Counted from the stretch's first letter, positions 8,608-18,389 are shown. The stretch: DNA of 64,000 nt from Polynucleobacter sp. AP-Elch-400A-B2 (GCF_018688355.1 NZ_CP061317.1:62001-126000), one strand, 5' to 3'. Numbers and translations are program-made. Notes: generated from the letters alone by a model not told the origin.

Positions 8608-10281
8608 ATGAGATTCCTGGGTAAATTTATTCCTCTAGTTGCTGCATTGCTTGTAGTTATTAGTAATGTATTTGCAGCACCGGAATTCCTCCCTCCTGAA
8701 AAAGCATTTCAGGCTGAAGCGACATGGGTAGCCAATACAAATGATGTCGAGATAGAGATTTTCCCAGCCAAGGGTTACTACATCTATCAGGAATCCCTCC
8801 ATCTCAAGATGGGTTCAGAGCCCAATAAATTAGGACTTGTAAAGACATCGCTCCCCACTGGGATTGAAAAGTTTGATGAGACTTTTCAAAAGAAAATGCA
8901 AGTTTACAAACAAGCATTTCTTATTACCTTGGATAAAAAAGCTGAAATAGGAAAGCCTCTCTACCTGGAGTTAGAATTACAAGGATGCGCTGAAGCTGGG
9001 ATTTGTTATCCGCCAATGATCCTGAAATTTTTACTTTCAGGCCCCGGAGTAAAGGCTCGGCCGATACCCGAAGTATCGGATGGAGATAAGGCAAGCAAGG
9101 ATTCAAAAACAGCATTGAGCTTGATGGACGTTTGGCGTGAGCGTGATGATGTTAATGTCATTAGTCGTTTTTTAGAGAGCACGCCCACAGCATATCTATT
9201 CTTGGCATTCTTCATTTTGGGCCTGGCATTAGCTTTTACGCCTTGCGTTCTTCCCATGTTGCCAATTTTGTCGAGCATCGTGTTTGGAGCGCAGGGCAAG
9301 CAATCCATTACTAAGGGTCGTGCAAGCCTATTAGCGACCGCCTATGTACTTGGAATGGCTTGTGTCTATGCATTAGCGGGGGTCTTGATGGCTGCCTTAG
9401 GCGGCAGTGTTCAGAGAGCCTTACAAAGCCCTATAGCGCTCATCGCGTTTGCATTACTGCTGCTGGCCTTATCAGGGAGTCTATTCGGCCTATACGAGAT
9501 CAGAATGCCCCAATCATGGCAGCAAAAAATAGATCAATTAGCAGGACGTCACAAGGGGGGCAGCTTTGCAGGTGCCTTTGCTTTGGGCGGAATCTCCACA
9601 TTAGTTGCTAGCCCTTGCATTACAGCCCCGTTGGCTGGAGTCCTTGCATTTATTGCTCAAACAGGCTCAATGAGCCTGGGGGCAGGACTTCTTTTTGTTA
9701 TGGCTTTAGGCATGGGATTGCCACTTCTGTTTATTGCCATTGAGGCTCGCATCTTGATTCCATCAACTGGAATTTGGATGGTTTGGTTACAAAGAACATT
9801 AGGTGTTTTATTGGTCGCAACTGCTGCCTGGATCGCTTCCCCCTTATTGCAAAGTAGTAGTGGTGAGGCGGGCAAGACAATGGTCAATGGTCAGCGCCAA
9901 CATCAGATCGGAAAAGCTAGTTTTGTCGTAATTGACTATAGTGCACAGTTAGACCAATTTTTATCCCAAGCAAAAGAACAAAAGAAACTAGTACTTTTGG
10001 ATTTTTATGCAGACTGGTGTATTTCTTGCAAGGAGATGGAGGTCAGCACGTTTGCAAATCCCGAAGTAAATCAAGAGTTGCAGAAATTTATTTTGATACA
10101 AGCTGATGTGACAAAAAACAATTCTGAGCATCAGGCTTTATTGAAACGCTTTGGATTATTCGGGCCACCTGGAATTTTGATCTTTGATCTCAACTCAGAA
10201 GAGTTAAAAGATCAAAGGGTAATTGGATACATGCCACCACAACGTTTTGTTGAGCGCTTGAAAAAAGTACTAGGAAATTAA
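8608..10281 (+). CDS. dsbD: Thiol:disulfide interchange protein DsbD
   Basis: DsbD moves electrons from cytoplasmic thioredoxin to periplasmic thiol proteins and cytochrome c maturation. The 557-residue protein has a signal peptide (residues 1-23), the N-terminal alpha domain with cysteines in GCAEAGICYPP, an eight-helix membrane domain with the cysteine motifs FTPCVLP and ASPCITAP, and a C-terminal thioredoxin domain with WCISC at residues 470-474. All three redox pairs are present, so it should work. It is likely translated together with cutA. Confidence 0.97.
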   Translation: MRFLGKFIPLVAALLVVISNVFAAPEFLPPEKAFQAEATWVANTNDVEIEIFPAKGYYIYQESLHLKMGSEPNKLGLVKTSLPTGIEKFDETFQKKMQVYKQAFLITLDKKAEIGKPLYLELELQGCAEAGICYPPMILKFLLSGPGVKARPIPEVSDGDKASKDSKTALSLMDVWRERDDVNVISRFLESTPTAYLFLAFFILGLALAFTPCVLPMLPILSSIVFGAQGKQSITKGRASLLATAYVLGMACVYALAGVLMAALGGSVQRALQSPIALIAFALLLLALSGSLFGLYEIRMPQSWQQKIDQLAGRHKGGSFAGAFALGGISTLVASPCITAPLAGVLAFIAQTGSMSLGAGLLFVMALGMGLPLLFIAIEARILIPSTGIWMVWLQRTLGVLLVATAAWIASPLLQSSSGEAGKTMVNGQRQHQIGKASFVVIDYSAQLDQFLSQAKEQKKLVLLDFYADWCISCKEMEVSTFANPEVNQELQKFILIQADVTKNNSEHQALLKRFGLFGPPGILIFDLNSEELKDQRVIGYMPPQRFVERLKKVLGN

Positions 10282-10307
10282 ATCACCTAAAACTGAATCA
10301 GTGCAGA

Positions 10308-11327
10308 TTATTTGCCTGCTTTGATTAAGCGCGCGGCTTCGAGTGCAAAGTAAGTCAAGATGCCATCGGCACCAGCACGCTTAAATGCGAGCAAGGATTC
10401 CATCATCACCGCATCGTGATCAAGCCAGCCATTTTGTGCGGCAGCTTTGAGCATGGCGTACTCACCACTCACTTGATAGGCATAAGTGGGGTAGTTAAAT
10501 TCATCGCGTACCCTGCGAACAATGTCTAGGTAAGGCATGCCAGGCTTGACCATCACCATATCAGCACCTTCACTAATATCGAGCGCAACCTCCCGCAAAG
10601 CCTCGTTTGTATTGGCACAATCCATTTGGTAGGTTTTCTTATCGGCTTTACCTAAGTTTTTTGCTGAGCCCACTGCATCACGAAATGGACCATAAAAAGC
10701 CGAGGCATATTTAGCGGAGTAAGCCATGATACGAGTATGAATCAGATTCTTTTGCTCTAAGGCTTCACGAATTTTTCCGATACGACCATCCATCATGTCT
10801 GATGGCGCAACAATATCAACACCAGCTTGTGCTTGAGCAACAGCTTGTTGCACTAAAATTGCCGTAGTCTCATCATTCAGAATTCGACCCTGATCATCCA
10901 AGACGCCATCTTGACCATGGCTTGTGTACGGGTCAAGTGCTACATCGGTCATGATGCCTAAATTAGGAAAGCGTTTCTTGAGCTCGCGCACTGCGTTTGG
11001 AACTAAGCCATTTGGATTAAACGATTCTTTGCCGTCAGGTGTTTTGAGAGATGCATCAATCACCGGAAAGATTGCCAACACGGGAATACCTAAGGAGACA
11101 CATTCCTCAGCAACGCTAAAAAGTAAATCGAGTGATACGCGATTAACCCCAGGCATAGAAGCAACGGCTTGAGATTGATTTGTACCCTCGAGTAAAAATA
11201 CTGGATAAATTAGGTCGCTTGCACTGAGTTTATTTTCTTGCATCAAGCGACGTGACCAATCATCGCGCCGCATACGACGAGGGCGATGAGCCGGAAAGCT
11301 CAATGTAGAGTTAGCTTGTGATTTCAT
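10308..11327 (-). CDS. hemB: Delta-aminolevulinic acid dehydratase (porphobilinogen synthase)
   Basis: HemB condenses two 5-aminolevulinate molecules to porphobilinogen in heme synthesis. The 339-residue product starts at ATG 11327 (MKSQANSTLSF); an open frame continues 40 codons upstream but lies inside engB. The two Schiff-base lysines are seen in AYSAKYASA and MVMVKPGMP. The cysteine-rich zinc site of the E. coli enzyme is replaced by DVALDPYTSHG, so a magnesium-dependent type is expected. Its start overlaps the engB end by 17 bases. Confidence 0.96.
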   Translation of the reverse strand: MKSQANSTLSFPAHRPRRMRRDDWSRRLMQENKLSASDLIYPVFLLEGTNQSQAVASMPGVNRVSLDLLFSVAEECVSLGIPVLAIFPVIDASLKTPDGKESFNPNGLVPNAVRELKKRFPNLGIMTDVALDPYTSHGQDGVLDDQGRILNDETTAILVQQAVAQAQAGVDIVAPSDMMDGRIGKIREALEQKNLIHTRIMAYSAKYASAFYGPFRDAVGSAKNLGKADKKTYQMDCANTNEALREVALDISEGADMVMVKPGMPYLDIVRRVRDEFNYPTYAYQVSGEYAMLKAAAQNGWLDHDAVMMESLLAFKRAGADGILTYFALEAARLIKAGK

Positions 11328-11976
11328 CTTCTTGAGTCTCCGCTGCAAATAACCATTGAATAACAATATTGTCGGCCTCTTCAAGACCAATACGCTTGGT
11401 GCTTGAGAATAATTGTGCCGTAAGTTTCTTGGAATCACCATGACCATCAGGTAGCGCTGGATCGTATTGTTGTAATTGTTTGCGTACCGCTTCTAAGGCA
11501 TGCTTACACTCGCTTTTATTGAGCTTGTCGCACTTACTGAGCAAAATATGAATGGGTTTGCCGGTTGGGACGAACCACTGAATCATTTGCTCGTCTAGTT
11601 CGGTAATGCCGCGCCTAGAGTCCACAATCAGCACCATACCTACCAGTTGCTCCCGCTCTTGCAGGTAATCGCTGAGAAGGGCATTCCAGTGGTACTTGGT
11701 CTCATGATTGACGGCGGCATAGCCATAGCCAGGCAAATCCACCAAATAGGCTAAGAGATCGTCTTTTGCAAAAAGGCCAAAATAGTTAATGTGCTGGGTG
11801 CGCCCAGGCGTTTTACTAGCAAAAGCAAGGCGTTTTTGGTTGCAAAGTACATTAATTGCGCTAGATTTACCCGCATTGGAGCGCCCAGCAAAAGCGACTT
11901 CTCGGAGCGGAGTGGCAGGCAGGCAATGGGTGTCATTGACTGTGGTCGCAAAGCGGGCTTGAAAGAGTTTAGACAT
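11311..11976 (-). CDS. engB: Ribosome biogenesis GTPase EngB (YsxC/YihA)
   Basis: EngB is an essential GTPase in late 50S assembly. The 221-residue product has the P-loop GRSNAGKSS (about residues 31-39), the G3 motif DLPGYGYA and the G4 motif SKCDKL. It starts at ATG 11976 (MSKLFQARFATT). hemB follows with a 17-base overlap, so both genes are probably on one transcript. Confidence 0.96.
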   Translation of the reverse strand: MSKLFQARFATTVNDTHCLPATPLREVAFAGRSNAGKSSAINVLCNQKRLAFASKTPGRTQHINYFGLFAKDDLLAYLVDLPGYGYAAVNHETKYHWNALLSDYLQEREQLVGMVLIVDSRRGITELDEQMIQWFVPTGKPIHILLSKCDKLNKSECKHALEAVRKQLQQYDPALPDGHGDSKKLTAQLFSSTKRIGLEEADNIVIQWLFAAETQEDEITS

Positions 11977-12090
11977 GTCCAGAAGCTATTGTAAAATCAC
12001 GCAAAATCAATAAATATCTCATAATGTTGGGTGAAAGTTGTAAAAAGAAGGGCCCAAACATTTTTAAGAATTTTTGCCAAGGTAAACATA

Positions 12091-12816
12091 ATGCGTCAAA
12101 CCCCCCAAATCTCCAAATTAACTAGCTTACGTGCTGGCTTTGCAGTTCTGTCTATTTTCGCTCTAAGCGGTCTTGCGCCACTAGCTATTGCCGCTGATCC
12201 AGCACCCATGGCTCCAGCTACAGAGGCAAAGGCTGTTGCTCCAGCCAAGCCAAAAGTGGATGTCGCTGCTGGTGAAGCACTCTATAACGCTGGCGATGCA
12301 ACTCGCGGAGTTGTTGCCTGTATTACATGCCATGGTCCTAAAGGCCAGAGTGCTGTAGCTACTTGGCCCAAGTTATCTGCCCAACATGCTGCATACACAG
12401 CAAAACAGTTGAAGAACTTTAAAGAAGGCACTAGAGCCAATGCCATCATGATGGGCATGTCTATGCCTTTAAATGAGCAAGATATGATTAATATTGGCAC
12501 TTTCCTTTCTCAGCAGGCTCCATCTCAGGGTGTTGCCCAAAGCAAAGATACTCTTACATTAGGTAAGAGTATTTATGGTGGCGGTATTGCATCGAAAGGT
12601 GTTCCAGCCTGCGCTGGCTGCCATAGCCCTAATGGTGCAGGTATCCCTGCGCAATATCCGCGCCAAGGTGGGCAGTGGGCTGAATATTCCTACAATCAGT
12701 TAGTCAATTTCCGTGAAGGCACTCGTAAAAATAGCACTCAGATGACATCAATTGCTACGAAACTTTCCGATCAAGAGATGAAAGCCGTTGCTGATTACAT
12801 GGCAGGTTTGCATTAA
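12091..12816 (+). CDS. Diheme cytochrome c4-type protein
   Basis: The 241-residue secreted protein has a signal peptide ending near residue 35, a Pro/Ala-rich linker, and two cytochrome c domains with heme motifs CITCH (77-81) and CAGCH (174-178). Each domain has downstream Met residues able to ligate heme. Cytochrome c4 usually carries electrons to terminal oxidases. ATG 12091 was chosen because it starts the signal peptide; an ATG at 12031 would add a basic stretch of 20 residues. A terminator follows the gene. Confidence 0.92.
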   Translation: MRQTPQISKLTSLRAGFAVLSIFALSGLAPLAIAADPAPMAPATEAKAVAPAKPKVDVAAGEALYNAGDATRGVVACITCHGPKGQSAVATWPKLSAQHAAYTAKQLKNFKEGTRANAIMMGMSMPLNEQDMINIGTFLSQQAPSQGVAQSKDTLTLGKSIYGGGIASKGVPACAGCHSPNGAGIPAQYPRQGGQWAEYSYNQLVNFREGTRKNSTQMTSIATKLSDQEMKAVADYMAGLH

Positions 12817-12836
12817 TCCTTGCTTCAGTACAAAAC

Positions 12837-12866
12837 AAAAACCCCGCTGATGTAGCGGGGTTTTTT
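12837..12866 (+). terminator. Intrinsic terminator after the cytochrome c4 gene
   Basis: A stem with arms ACCCCGCT and AGCGGGGT around a short GATGT loop is flanked by A and T runs on both sides, so it can stop transcription from both directions. It lies between two convergent genes, the cytochrome and lysA. Confidence 0.88.
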
Positions 12867-12908
12867 ATTACCTAGAATATACCAAGAGAAGTAAATTCAA
12901 TAGCAGTA

Positions 12909-14207
12909 TTAATTTGGCAAGGTGGTTTCACTAGCAAAGAGATTGGCAATGTTTTCTCGTTTACGAATGACATAAGCATTCTTACCGTCAACCATGATCT
13001 CTGCGGGTTTTGGTCTGGTGTTGTAATTAGATGCCATCACAAAGCCATAGGCACCAGCAGATAGGATAGCAAGCAGATCACCCTCTTCAACCGCAAGCTG
13101 ACGATCTCTTCCAAGCCAGTCACCAGATTCACATACGGGGCCGACGACGTCATAAGTCGAACTTGTAACTTGCTTAGTTTGTACTGGAACGATCCCGTGA
13201 TAAGCCTCGTAGAGCGCTGGGCGCATCAGCTCCGTCATTGCTGCGTCCACAATACAAAAGTTCTTCTCAGCTCCAGGCTTGAGGTATTCCACTTGGGTCA
13301 AGAGCACACCAGCATTACCCACTAAGGATCTGCCAGGCTCTAAGACTATATCGAGATGCCCAAAACCACGTTCAGCAACACGATTGAGTAGGGTGTTAGT
13401 GAACTCAGTAATATCAGGCGGGTTGTCATCGCCATAAGAAATACCAAGACCTCCGCCTAAATCAAGATGGTGGATCTCAATACCTTCTTTTTTCAATTGA
13501 GTCACTAGCTCGAGCACTTTATCAAGCGCATCAAGATAGGGTGCCGTGTTGGTAATTTGTGAGCCAATATGGCAATCAATTCCAACCACATCAATTTGTG
13601 ACAGTAATGCAGCTTCACGATATGTTTTTAAAACCTCGTGATAAGCGATACCAAATTTATTGCCTTTTAATCCAGTAGAAATATAAGGATGCGTTTGCGC
13701 ATCTACATCGGGATTCACGCGCAAAGAAACTGGGGCGCGGCAATTAAGCTTAGTGGCAACCCGATTAATTTGGTGGAGCTCTGCAATCGACTCTACGTTG
13801 ATACACTTAACGCCAGCTTTCAAGGCTTGCGCAATTTCATGAGCAGATTTACCAACACCTGCAAACACTAAACTTTTTGGATCTGCGCCAACAGCAAGGG
13901 CGCGCGCTAATTCACCGCCGCTGACTAAGTCAAAGCCAGAGCCTAATTTTTTAAAGCAATCAATTACCGCTAAGTTGCTATTCGCCTTCATCGCATAGTG
14001 AACGCGAGCCCGTCTTTTTCCAGAGGAGTCTACGCAAGCTTTGTCGTAGGCCTGATAAGCCTCAGTTAATGCTTTTTTGCTGTACACATAAAGTGGAGTA
14101 CCAAATTCTTTTGCCAAATCTAACAAAGGGATCTCCTCTGCATACCAAGCACCATTTCGCTCTGTAAATCCAGCTAAGTCGGGGAGTGGAATCGCTTTAC
14201 TTGTCAT
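12909..14207 (-). CDS. lysA: Diaminopimelate decarboxylase
   Basis: LysA converts meso-diaminopimelate to lysine using PLP. The 432-residue product is a fold-type III decarboxylase: the PLP lysine is K74 in HYAMKANSN, the phosphate-binding loop is LGGGLGISY, and CESGD near the C-terminus supplies the dimer-interface cysteine. Its start overlaps the end of lptM by four bases (ATGA), so translation is coupled. Confidence 0.97.
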   Translation of the reverse strand: MTSKAIPLPDLAGFTERNGAWYAEEIPLLDLAKEFGTPLYVYSKKALTEAYQAYDKACVDSSGKRRARVHYAMKANSNLAVIDCFKKLGSGFDLVSGGELARALAVGADPKSLVFAGVGKSAHEIAQALKAGVKCINVESIAELHQINRVATKLNCRAPVSLRVNPDVDAQTHPYISTGLKGNKFGIAYHEVLKTYREAALLSQIDVVGIDCHIGSQITNTAPYLDALDKVLELVTQLKKEGIEIHHLDLGGGLGISYGDDNPPDITEFTNTLLNRVAERGFGHLDIVLEPGRSLVGNAGVLLTQVEYLKPGAEKNFCIVDAAMTELMRPALYEAYHGIVPVQTKQVTSSTYDVVGPVCESGDWLGRDRQLAVEEGDLLAILSAGAYGFVMASNYNTRPKPAEIMVDGKNAYVIRKRENIANLFASETTLPN

Positions 14208-14395
14208 TGCTTGGCCGGTGATGGATTAGTTGTAACAGGGCTTTGGGGTGGATAGAGCTTGCCCTTAGGTTCTGGCTCAGCAGGAGGGCTAGGTGCTGGC
14301 GGCACATTTGGTAAATATAAGGGCCCTCTAACCCCACATCCAACAAGGGATATTAGAAGGCTAATGCCAAGTGTTCTTTTAAGAATCGCTATCAT
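14204..14395 (-). CDS. lptM: LptM-like small lipoprotein (YifL family)
   Basis: The 63-residue protein has a short signal peptide and a lipobox-like SLVGC with C20 as acylation site, followed by GVRGPLYLP, the family's signature, and a proline-rich tail. In E. coli LptM helps maturation of the LPS translocon LptD/E. The gene is upstream of lysA in many proteobacteria, as here. The name rests on the signature and the location. Confidence 0.82.
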   Translation of the reverse strand: MIAILKRTLGISLLISLVGCGVRGPLYLPNVPPAPSPPAEPEPKGKLYPPQSPVTTNPSPAKQ

Positions 14396-14442
14396 GAATG
14401 TCTCTAAAACGAATGATTGAATATAGCATGCAGGACTCTAAT

Positions 14443-14826
14443 ATGAAGCCAAGCAATTTAACTGTAGAAACGATTGACGATAAGCAATTTCATCAGTTGG
14501 GTAGTAATTTATTGGAGTCGATAGAAGTAGCCCTAGAAGCTTCAGACGATGCGCTAGACCTCGATCTGGATGTAGAGCGCCAGGGTGGAAACGTAATCAA
14601 TATCCGGTTCAGGGATCGTAGCGTAATAGTAGTCAATACCCAGCCCCCTCTTCACGAGATTTGGGTAGCGGCTAAATCTGGCGGTTATCACTACCGTTGG
14701 TCGGGTACTTTAGCCTCCCCACTGTGGCTGGATACCAAAACTGGGCGCGAGATACTAGGCGATTTATCAGAATTTGCTAGTGCTCAAGCAGGCCAAACGA
14801 TCACTATTGCCCTGCTTCAGAAATAA
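14443..14826 (+). CDS. cyaY: Frataxin-like iron-sulfur cluster protein CyaY
   Basis: CyaY binds iron and modulates cysteine desulfurase during iron-sulfur assembly. The acidic helix (SNLLESIEVALEASDDALDL) and the sheet with VINIRFRDRSVIVVNTQPPLHEIWVAAKSGGYHY fit frataxin. ATG 14443 was chosen because AGGA lies seven bases before it, giving 127 residues; the frame is open back to 14398, only two bases from the divergent lptM start. The family is usually about 105-110 residues. Confidence 0.88.
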   Translation: MKPSNLTVETIDDKQFHQLGSNLLESIEVALEASDDALDLDLDVERQGGNVINIRFRDRSVIVVNTQPPLHEIWVAAKSGGYHYRWSGTLASPLWLDTKTGREILGDLSEFASAQAGQTITIALLQK

Positions 14827-14838
14827 GCAAACCAGGAA

Positions 14839-15921
14839 TTAAGCTGCCCCGGTCGCTGTTAGGGTTTCGATAACCTGAGCATCGGGAACGCTTTTAATTT
14901 GAGCTTTACCAATCTTTTCTAAAACGACGTAGCGGATTTGTCCGCCCTCAGTCTTTTTATCTACTTGCATTAATTCCATATAACGCTGTGCGCCAAACTT
15001 GGGTGGTGTAATCGGCAGATTCATGGAAAGAATGATTTGAGTGAGGCGGTTGGCCTCATCTTGAGTGATGAAATTCAGGCGTCTTGAGAGGTCTGCTCCC
15101 ATGACCATGCCACAGCCAACAGCTTCACCATGCAACCACTCACCATATCCCATGCCCGCTTCGATTGCATGACCAAAGGTATGCCCAAAATTCAATGTGG
15201 CACGAATACCACCTTCTCTTTCATCGGCTGACACTACAGCTGATTTAATTTCGCAAGAGCGTAAGACCGCATGCGCCATTGCAGAGGTGTCGCAGGCTAG
15301 CAAAGCTTGTGCATTTACTTCAATCCAGCCCAAGAACTCAGCATCTGCTATAGCACCATGCTTAACCACTTCAGCTAGGCCTGCAGATAGTTCGCGTGCA
15401 GGTAATGTCTTCAAGGTATTGAGATCAGCAATCACTGCTACCGGCTGATGAAAGGCCCCGATCATATTTTTTCCGAGCGGATGGTTAATGCCCGTCTTGC
15501 CGCCAACAGAGGAGTCCACCTGGGCTAGCAAAGTTGTTGGGACTTGAATAAAGCGAATGCCGCGCATAAAGCTGGCAGCAGCAAAGCCAGTCATATCTCC
15601 AATGACGCCACCACCTAAAGCCACCAACATAGTTTGACGATCAGCGCCAAACTTGAGGAGGTCATCAAAAATTAACTGAAGATTTTTCCAGTCTTTATAA
15701 GACTCTCCGTCAGGCAAGACAATCGTTCTGACAGGCTTGCCTAGTTTCTCTAAAGTCTTGGTGAGACGCTCTGCATATAAAGGGGCAACAGTCGTATTAG
15801 TCACAATATAAATCGATGTTGATTTTTCACAGGCGCTAAATAATTCTGCTTGATCTATTAAATCCGTACCAATATGAATGGGGTAGCTACGATTGCCTAG
15901 ATCAACTTCTAATGTTTTCAT
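14839..15921 (-). CDS. aroB: 3-dehydroquinate synthase
   Basis: AroB cyclises DAHP to 3-dehydroquinate, the second step of the shikimate pathway, using NAD and a divalent metal. The 360-residue product has DGESYKDW, the glycine-rich NAD loop ALGGGVIGDMTGFAA and the metal-binding histidine motif LNFGHTFGHAIE. It lies eight bases after aroK, in the standard betaproteobacterial pilQ-aroK-aroB order. Confidence 0.98.
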   Translation of the reverse strand: MKTLEVDLGNRSYPIHIGTDLIDQAELFSACEKSTSIYIVTNTTVAPLYAERLTKTLEKLGKPVRTIVLPDGESYKDWKNLQLIFDDLLKFGADRQTMLVALGGGVIGDMTGFAAASFMRGIRFIQVPTTLLAQVDSSVGGKTGINHPLGKNMIGAFHQPVAVIADLNTLKTLPARELSAGLAEVVKHGAIADAEFLGWIEVNAQALLACDTSAMAHAVLRSCEIKSAVVSADEREGGIRATLNFGHTFGHAIEAGMGYGEWLHGEAVGCGMVMGADLSRRLNFITQDEANRLTQIILSMNLPITPPKFGAQRYMELMQVDKKTEGGQIRYVVLEKIGKAQIKSVPDAQVIETLTATGAA

Positions 15922-15929
15922 GGATAAAT

Positions 15930-16454
15930 TTATACGGAGAGTTCGAGTTGCATGATTAAAGTATTGACTAGCTGATTGACGCTGGGTTTTCCAGTCTCAA
16001 TAACGTAGTCAGAGATTTCGCGATACAAGGGATCACGAATAGAGTAGAGGTTTTCTAGAATCTTCTTTGCATCACCATTCCTAAGTAGTGGCCTACCTTC
16101 ACCACCTTTAGTGCGATGCCAAAGCTCTATGGGATTGGCGTGGAGATAAATTACTGTTCCTCTTTCGCTGAGGAGCTGACGATTCTCAGGCAGGAGTACA
16201 GCGCCGCCACCAGTTGCCAAAATGACATCATGTTCGGCGGTGATATCTTTGATGGCCTGAGCCTCACGCTTGCGAAAGCCATCTTCACCTTCCATTTCGA
16301 ATATGACGGGAATCTTGACTCCACAACGATCTTCAATCACATGATCAGCATCTAAAAAGCGGCGCCCCAATTTCTTAGCTAGCAATTTACCGACGGTCGA
16401 CTTCCCAGCGCCCATGAGGCCAATGAGAAAGATATTGTTGGATGAAGAGTTCAC
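15930..16454 (-). CDS. aroK: Shikimate kinase
   Basis: AroK phosphorylates shikimate with ATP. The 174-residue enzyme has the Walker A loop GLMGAGKST (about residues 12-20), the shikimate-binding DADHVIE and GGGAV, and the lid region KGGEGRPLLR. It sits 12 bases after the pilQ-like gene and eight before aroB. Confidence 0.97.
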   Translation of the reverse strand: MNSSSNNIFLIGLMGAGKSTVGKLLAKKLGRRFLDADHVIEDRCGVKIPVIFEMEGEDGFRKREAQAIKDITAEHDVILATGGGAVLLPENRQLLSERGTVIYLHANPIELWHRTKGGEGRPLLRNGDAKKILENLYSIRDPLYREISDYVIETGKPSVNQLVNTLIMQLELSV

Positions 16455-16466
16455 CCTGTGATTTTA

Positions 16467-17588
16467 TTAGTGTTTGTCTAGCACGGTGGGGGTTAAGAAG
16501 ACTAATAGTTCAGTTTTATCTGCCAATTTGGATTTATGGCGAAATAAATGCCCGATCAATGGAATATCGCCTAGTAGTGGCACTTTGATCTCGTCATCAC
16601 GTTCAGTGGTTTGAAAGATGCCCCCAATAATGGCCGTTCCCCCATTTTCAACGGTGACCTCAGAGCTGAGATTTTTGGTATCAATCGCATAGCCCTGTTC
16701 AGTTTTCATGCCAATGGTGTCTTTATTGATCCCCACCAACATGGAGATCTTTCCATCAGGATGAATCTTGGGTAAGACCTCGAGGCGTAAATTGGCTTTA
16801 CGAAACTGCAATTTGCTCCCGCTCTGAGAGCTGACTTGGTAGGGTAGTTCAGTTCCCTGCTCAATCGTGGCCTTAACCTGATCGCCAGTCATGATGCGGG
16901 GGTTCGAGAGAATCTTGCCCTGCCCATCGGATTCTAGGGCCGAGAGCTCGATTTGTAATAGACGAGCCGCATTCTTAGAAACTAAGGTGGCAGCCAAAGT
17001 GGCTGGATTAAAGCCGGCTAAGCCGGTTCCTGCAAGGTCCAGGTTTGCACTTGCGCTTTGGTCTGGATGATTGCCAATGCCATTGGCTTGATATCCCAAC
17101 TTCACGCCGAGTTCACGGGCGAAACGCTGATCAGCTTCGACGATTCGAGCCTCAATGAGGATCTGGCGAGGACTATTAATATGATCACCCCCAAAAGGGA
17201 GCGCAGCATCCTCCCGACGAAATTTTTGAAAACTTTGAATTTCTGCATGAGGACCAATCCAGTAAATATCGTCATTGCGGACAAGGCGCAATCCTCGGCT
17301 AGCCAGTATGGAATGGAGGGCAGTTTGCCAGGGGGTGTCCTTGAGGTCGACCGAGATTTTGCCCTGAATAGATTCACTGAGGAGGAAGTTGGTATTCCCC
17401 ATTTTGGCCAAAACCTGCAAAAGTTCAGTCATTTCAATTTGGCTAAATTGAAGGCTAATGCGACTCTCTTTAAGAGTGCTTGGGGGACTCGTTTCAGGAA
17501 GATTACCTTGCGCTGAATTGAGCAAAAAAACCAGTATCAAGGGGAGCAAGGTGGCGCGGGATTTCTGTAAGTTCTTCAATAGAGTCAC
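16467..17588 (-). CDS. pilQ: Short PilQ-like outer-membrane secretin
   Basis: The product belongs to the secretins, which form the outer-membrane gate of type IV pili or type II secretion. It has a signal peptide (to about residue 29), an STN/N0 domain (about 45-112, with ISLQFSQIEMTELLQVLAK) and the secretin core from QILIEARIVEADQRFARELG (about residue 143) to the C-terminus (VENGGTAIIGGIF; GDIPLIGHLFRHKSK). It has only 373 residues; typical PilQ has around 700, with AMIN repeats and an N1/NolW domain that I cannot find here. Its ATG overlaps the stop of the preceding gene by four bases. Confidence 0.85.
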   Translation of the reverse strand: MTLLKNLQKSRATLLPLILVFLLNSAQGNLPETSPPSTLKESRISLQFSQIEMTELLQVLAKMGNTNFLLSESIQGKISVDLKDTPWQTALHSILASRGLRLVRNDDIYWIGPHAEIQSFQKFRREDAALPFGGDHINSPRQILIEARIVEADQRFARELGVKLGYQANGIGNHPDQSASANLDLAGTGLAGFNPATLAATLVSKNAARLLQIELSALESDGQGKILSNPRIMTGDQVKATIEQGTELPYQVSSQSGSKLQFRKANLRLEVLPKIHPDGKISMLVGINKDTIGMKTEQGYAIDTKNLSSEVTVENGGTAIIGGIFQTTERDDEIKVPLLGDIPLIGHLFRHKSKLADKTELLVFLTPTVLDKH

Positions 17589-18265
17589 TCTGAGTTGGTG
17601 GATTTAAAGGTGATGGATTTACCTTTGGAATGAGTCAAGATGGCCAGCTCTTTTTCAGCTTGAGTCAGGCGCCATTCCCCTAAAGCTAGATCCCCCTTGC
17701 CCACCATCTTTGTAGACTTGCCGGTATGAAAAAAAGCCTGCTCCGCAGCCCCCATACGAGTGATGCCCAAATACCTCCAACGACGAAGCTCTCCTTCATG
17801 CGGGATGGCGGCAGGCTTGCTTTGAGTGGCCGGTATGGGTGGTTTTATCTCAATTGAGTGAATACTCACTTCTATTTCATCTATTACTTCATATAGATCT
17901 TCTCTCTCAGAGCGCCATTCGTTTTGAGAGGATTCCAACTCTTCTTTGAGGGCTAATAGTTGGCTTTGAAGTGTAATTATTTCTTGTTCAGCGCCATGCT
18001 TATTGGATTCAAAGTAAAAAAAGAAGCCGCCGGCACTGATCAACAGCATTCCTGCGGTTATCCAAATCGGGCTTAAATTGATTCCTCTCAGCTCAAACGA
18101 TTTATTCGAAAAAGGGGACTTTGGGGTCTTGGCTTGGGGTGGTGTATCCATCCTGGGTGGAGGGCTAGTTTTACGAATTCCGTGGGGATCTGGAATGGCG
18201 GGGTCATCTCCCAACTCACTCAGTATGTCGTCAAAAGACTGGGGGGAAATGTGGCGTGGAGGCAT
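17585..18265 (-). CDS. Single-pass membrane protein of the reduced pil locus, possibly PilP-like
   Basis: I do not recognise this 226-residue protein with certainty. It has a proline-rich cytoplasmic N-terminus, one membrane segment (about residues 64-84), a charged coiled-coil-like stretch (about 92-132), and a compact C-terminal domain containing RRWRYLGITRMGAAEQ and GDLALGEWRL. The C-terminal pattern loosely recalls the PilP/GspC homology region, which docks onto secretins; this is inference. No lipobox is present, unlike true PilP. It occupies the place where pilMNOP normally lie. The frame is open upstream to TAG 18389-18391 but without ATG or GTG. Confidence 0.6.
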   Translation of the reverse strand: MPPRHISPQSFDDILSELGDDPAIPDPHGIRKTSPPPRMDTPPQAKTPKSPFSNKSFELRGINLSPIWITAGMLLISAGGFFFYFESNKHGAEQEIITLQSQLLALKEELESSQNEWRSEREDLYEVIDEIEVSIHSIEIKPPIPATQSKPAAIPHEGELRRWRYLGITRMGAAEQAFFHTGKSTKMVGKGDLALGEWRLTQAEKELAILTHSKGKSITFKSTNSE

Positions 18266-18389
18266 GCCATATTGTTCGTCTCGGGGAGGAGAAAGGCCAT
18301 CAGGGAAAGCAGAATTGAGCGTCAGAAAAGCACTAGGTGGGCATTGAAGGGAGAGGTTCGGCTCTGGAGGGCAAATTACGTAAGCACCC

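Noticed and set aside
17058..17516. 152-codon plus-strand frame inside the secretin gene
   Set aside because: It runs antisense to a clearly conserved secretin coding region, with no ribosome binding site and no recognisable domain.
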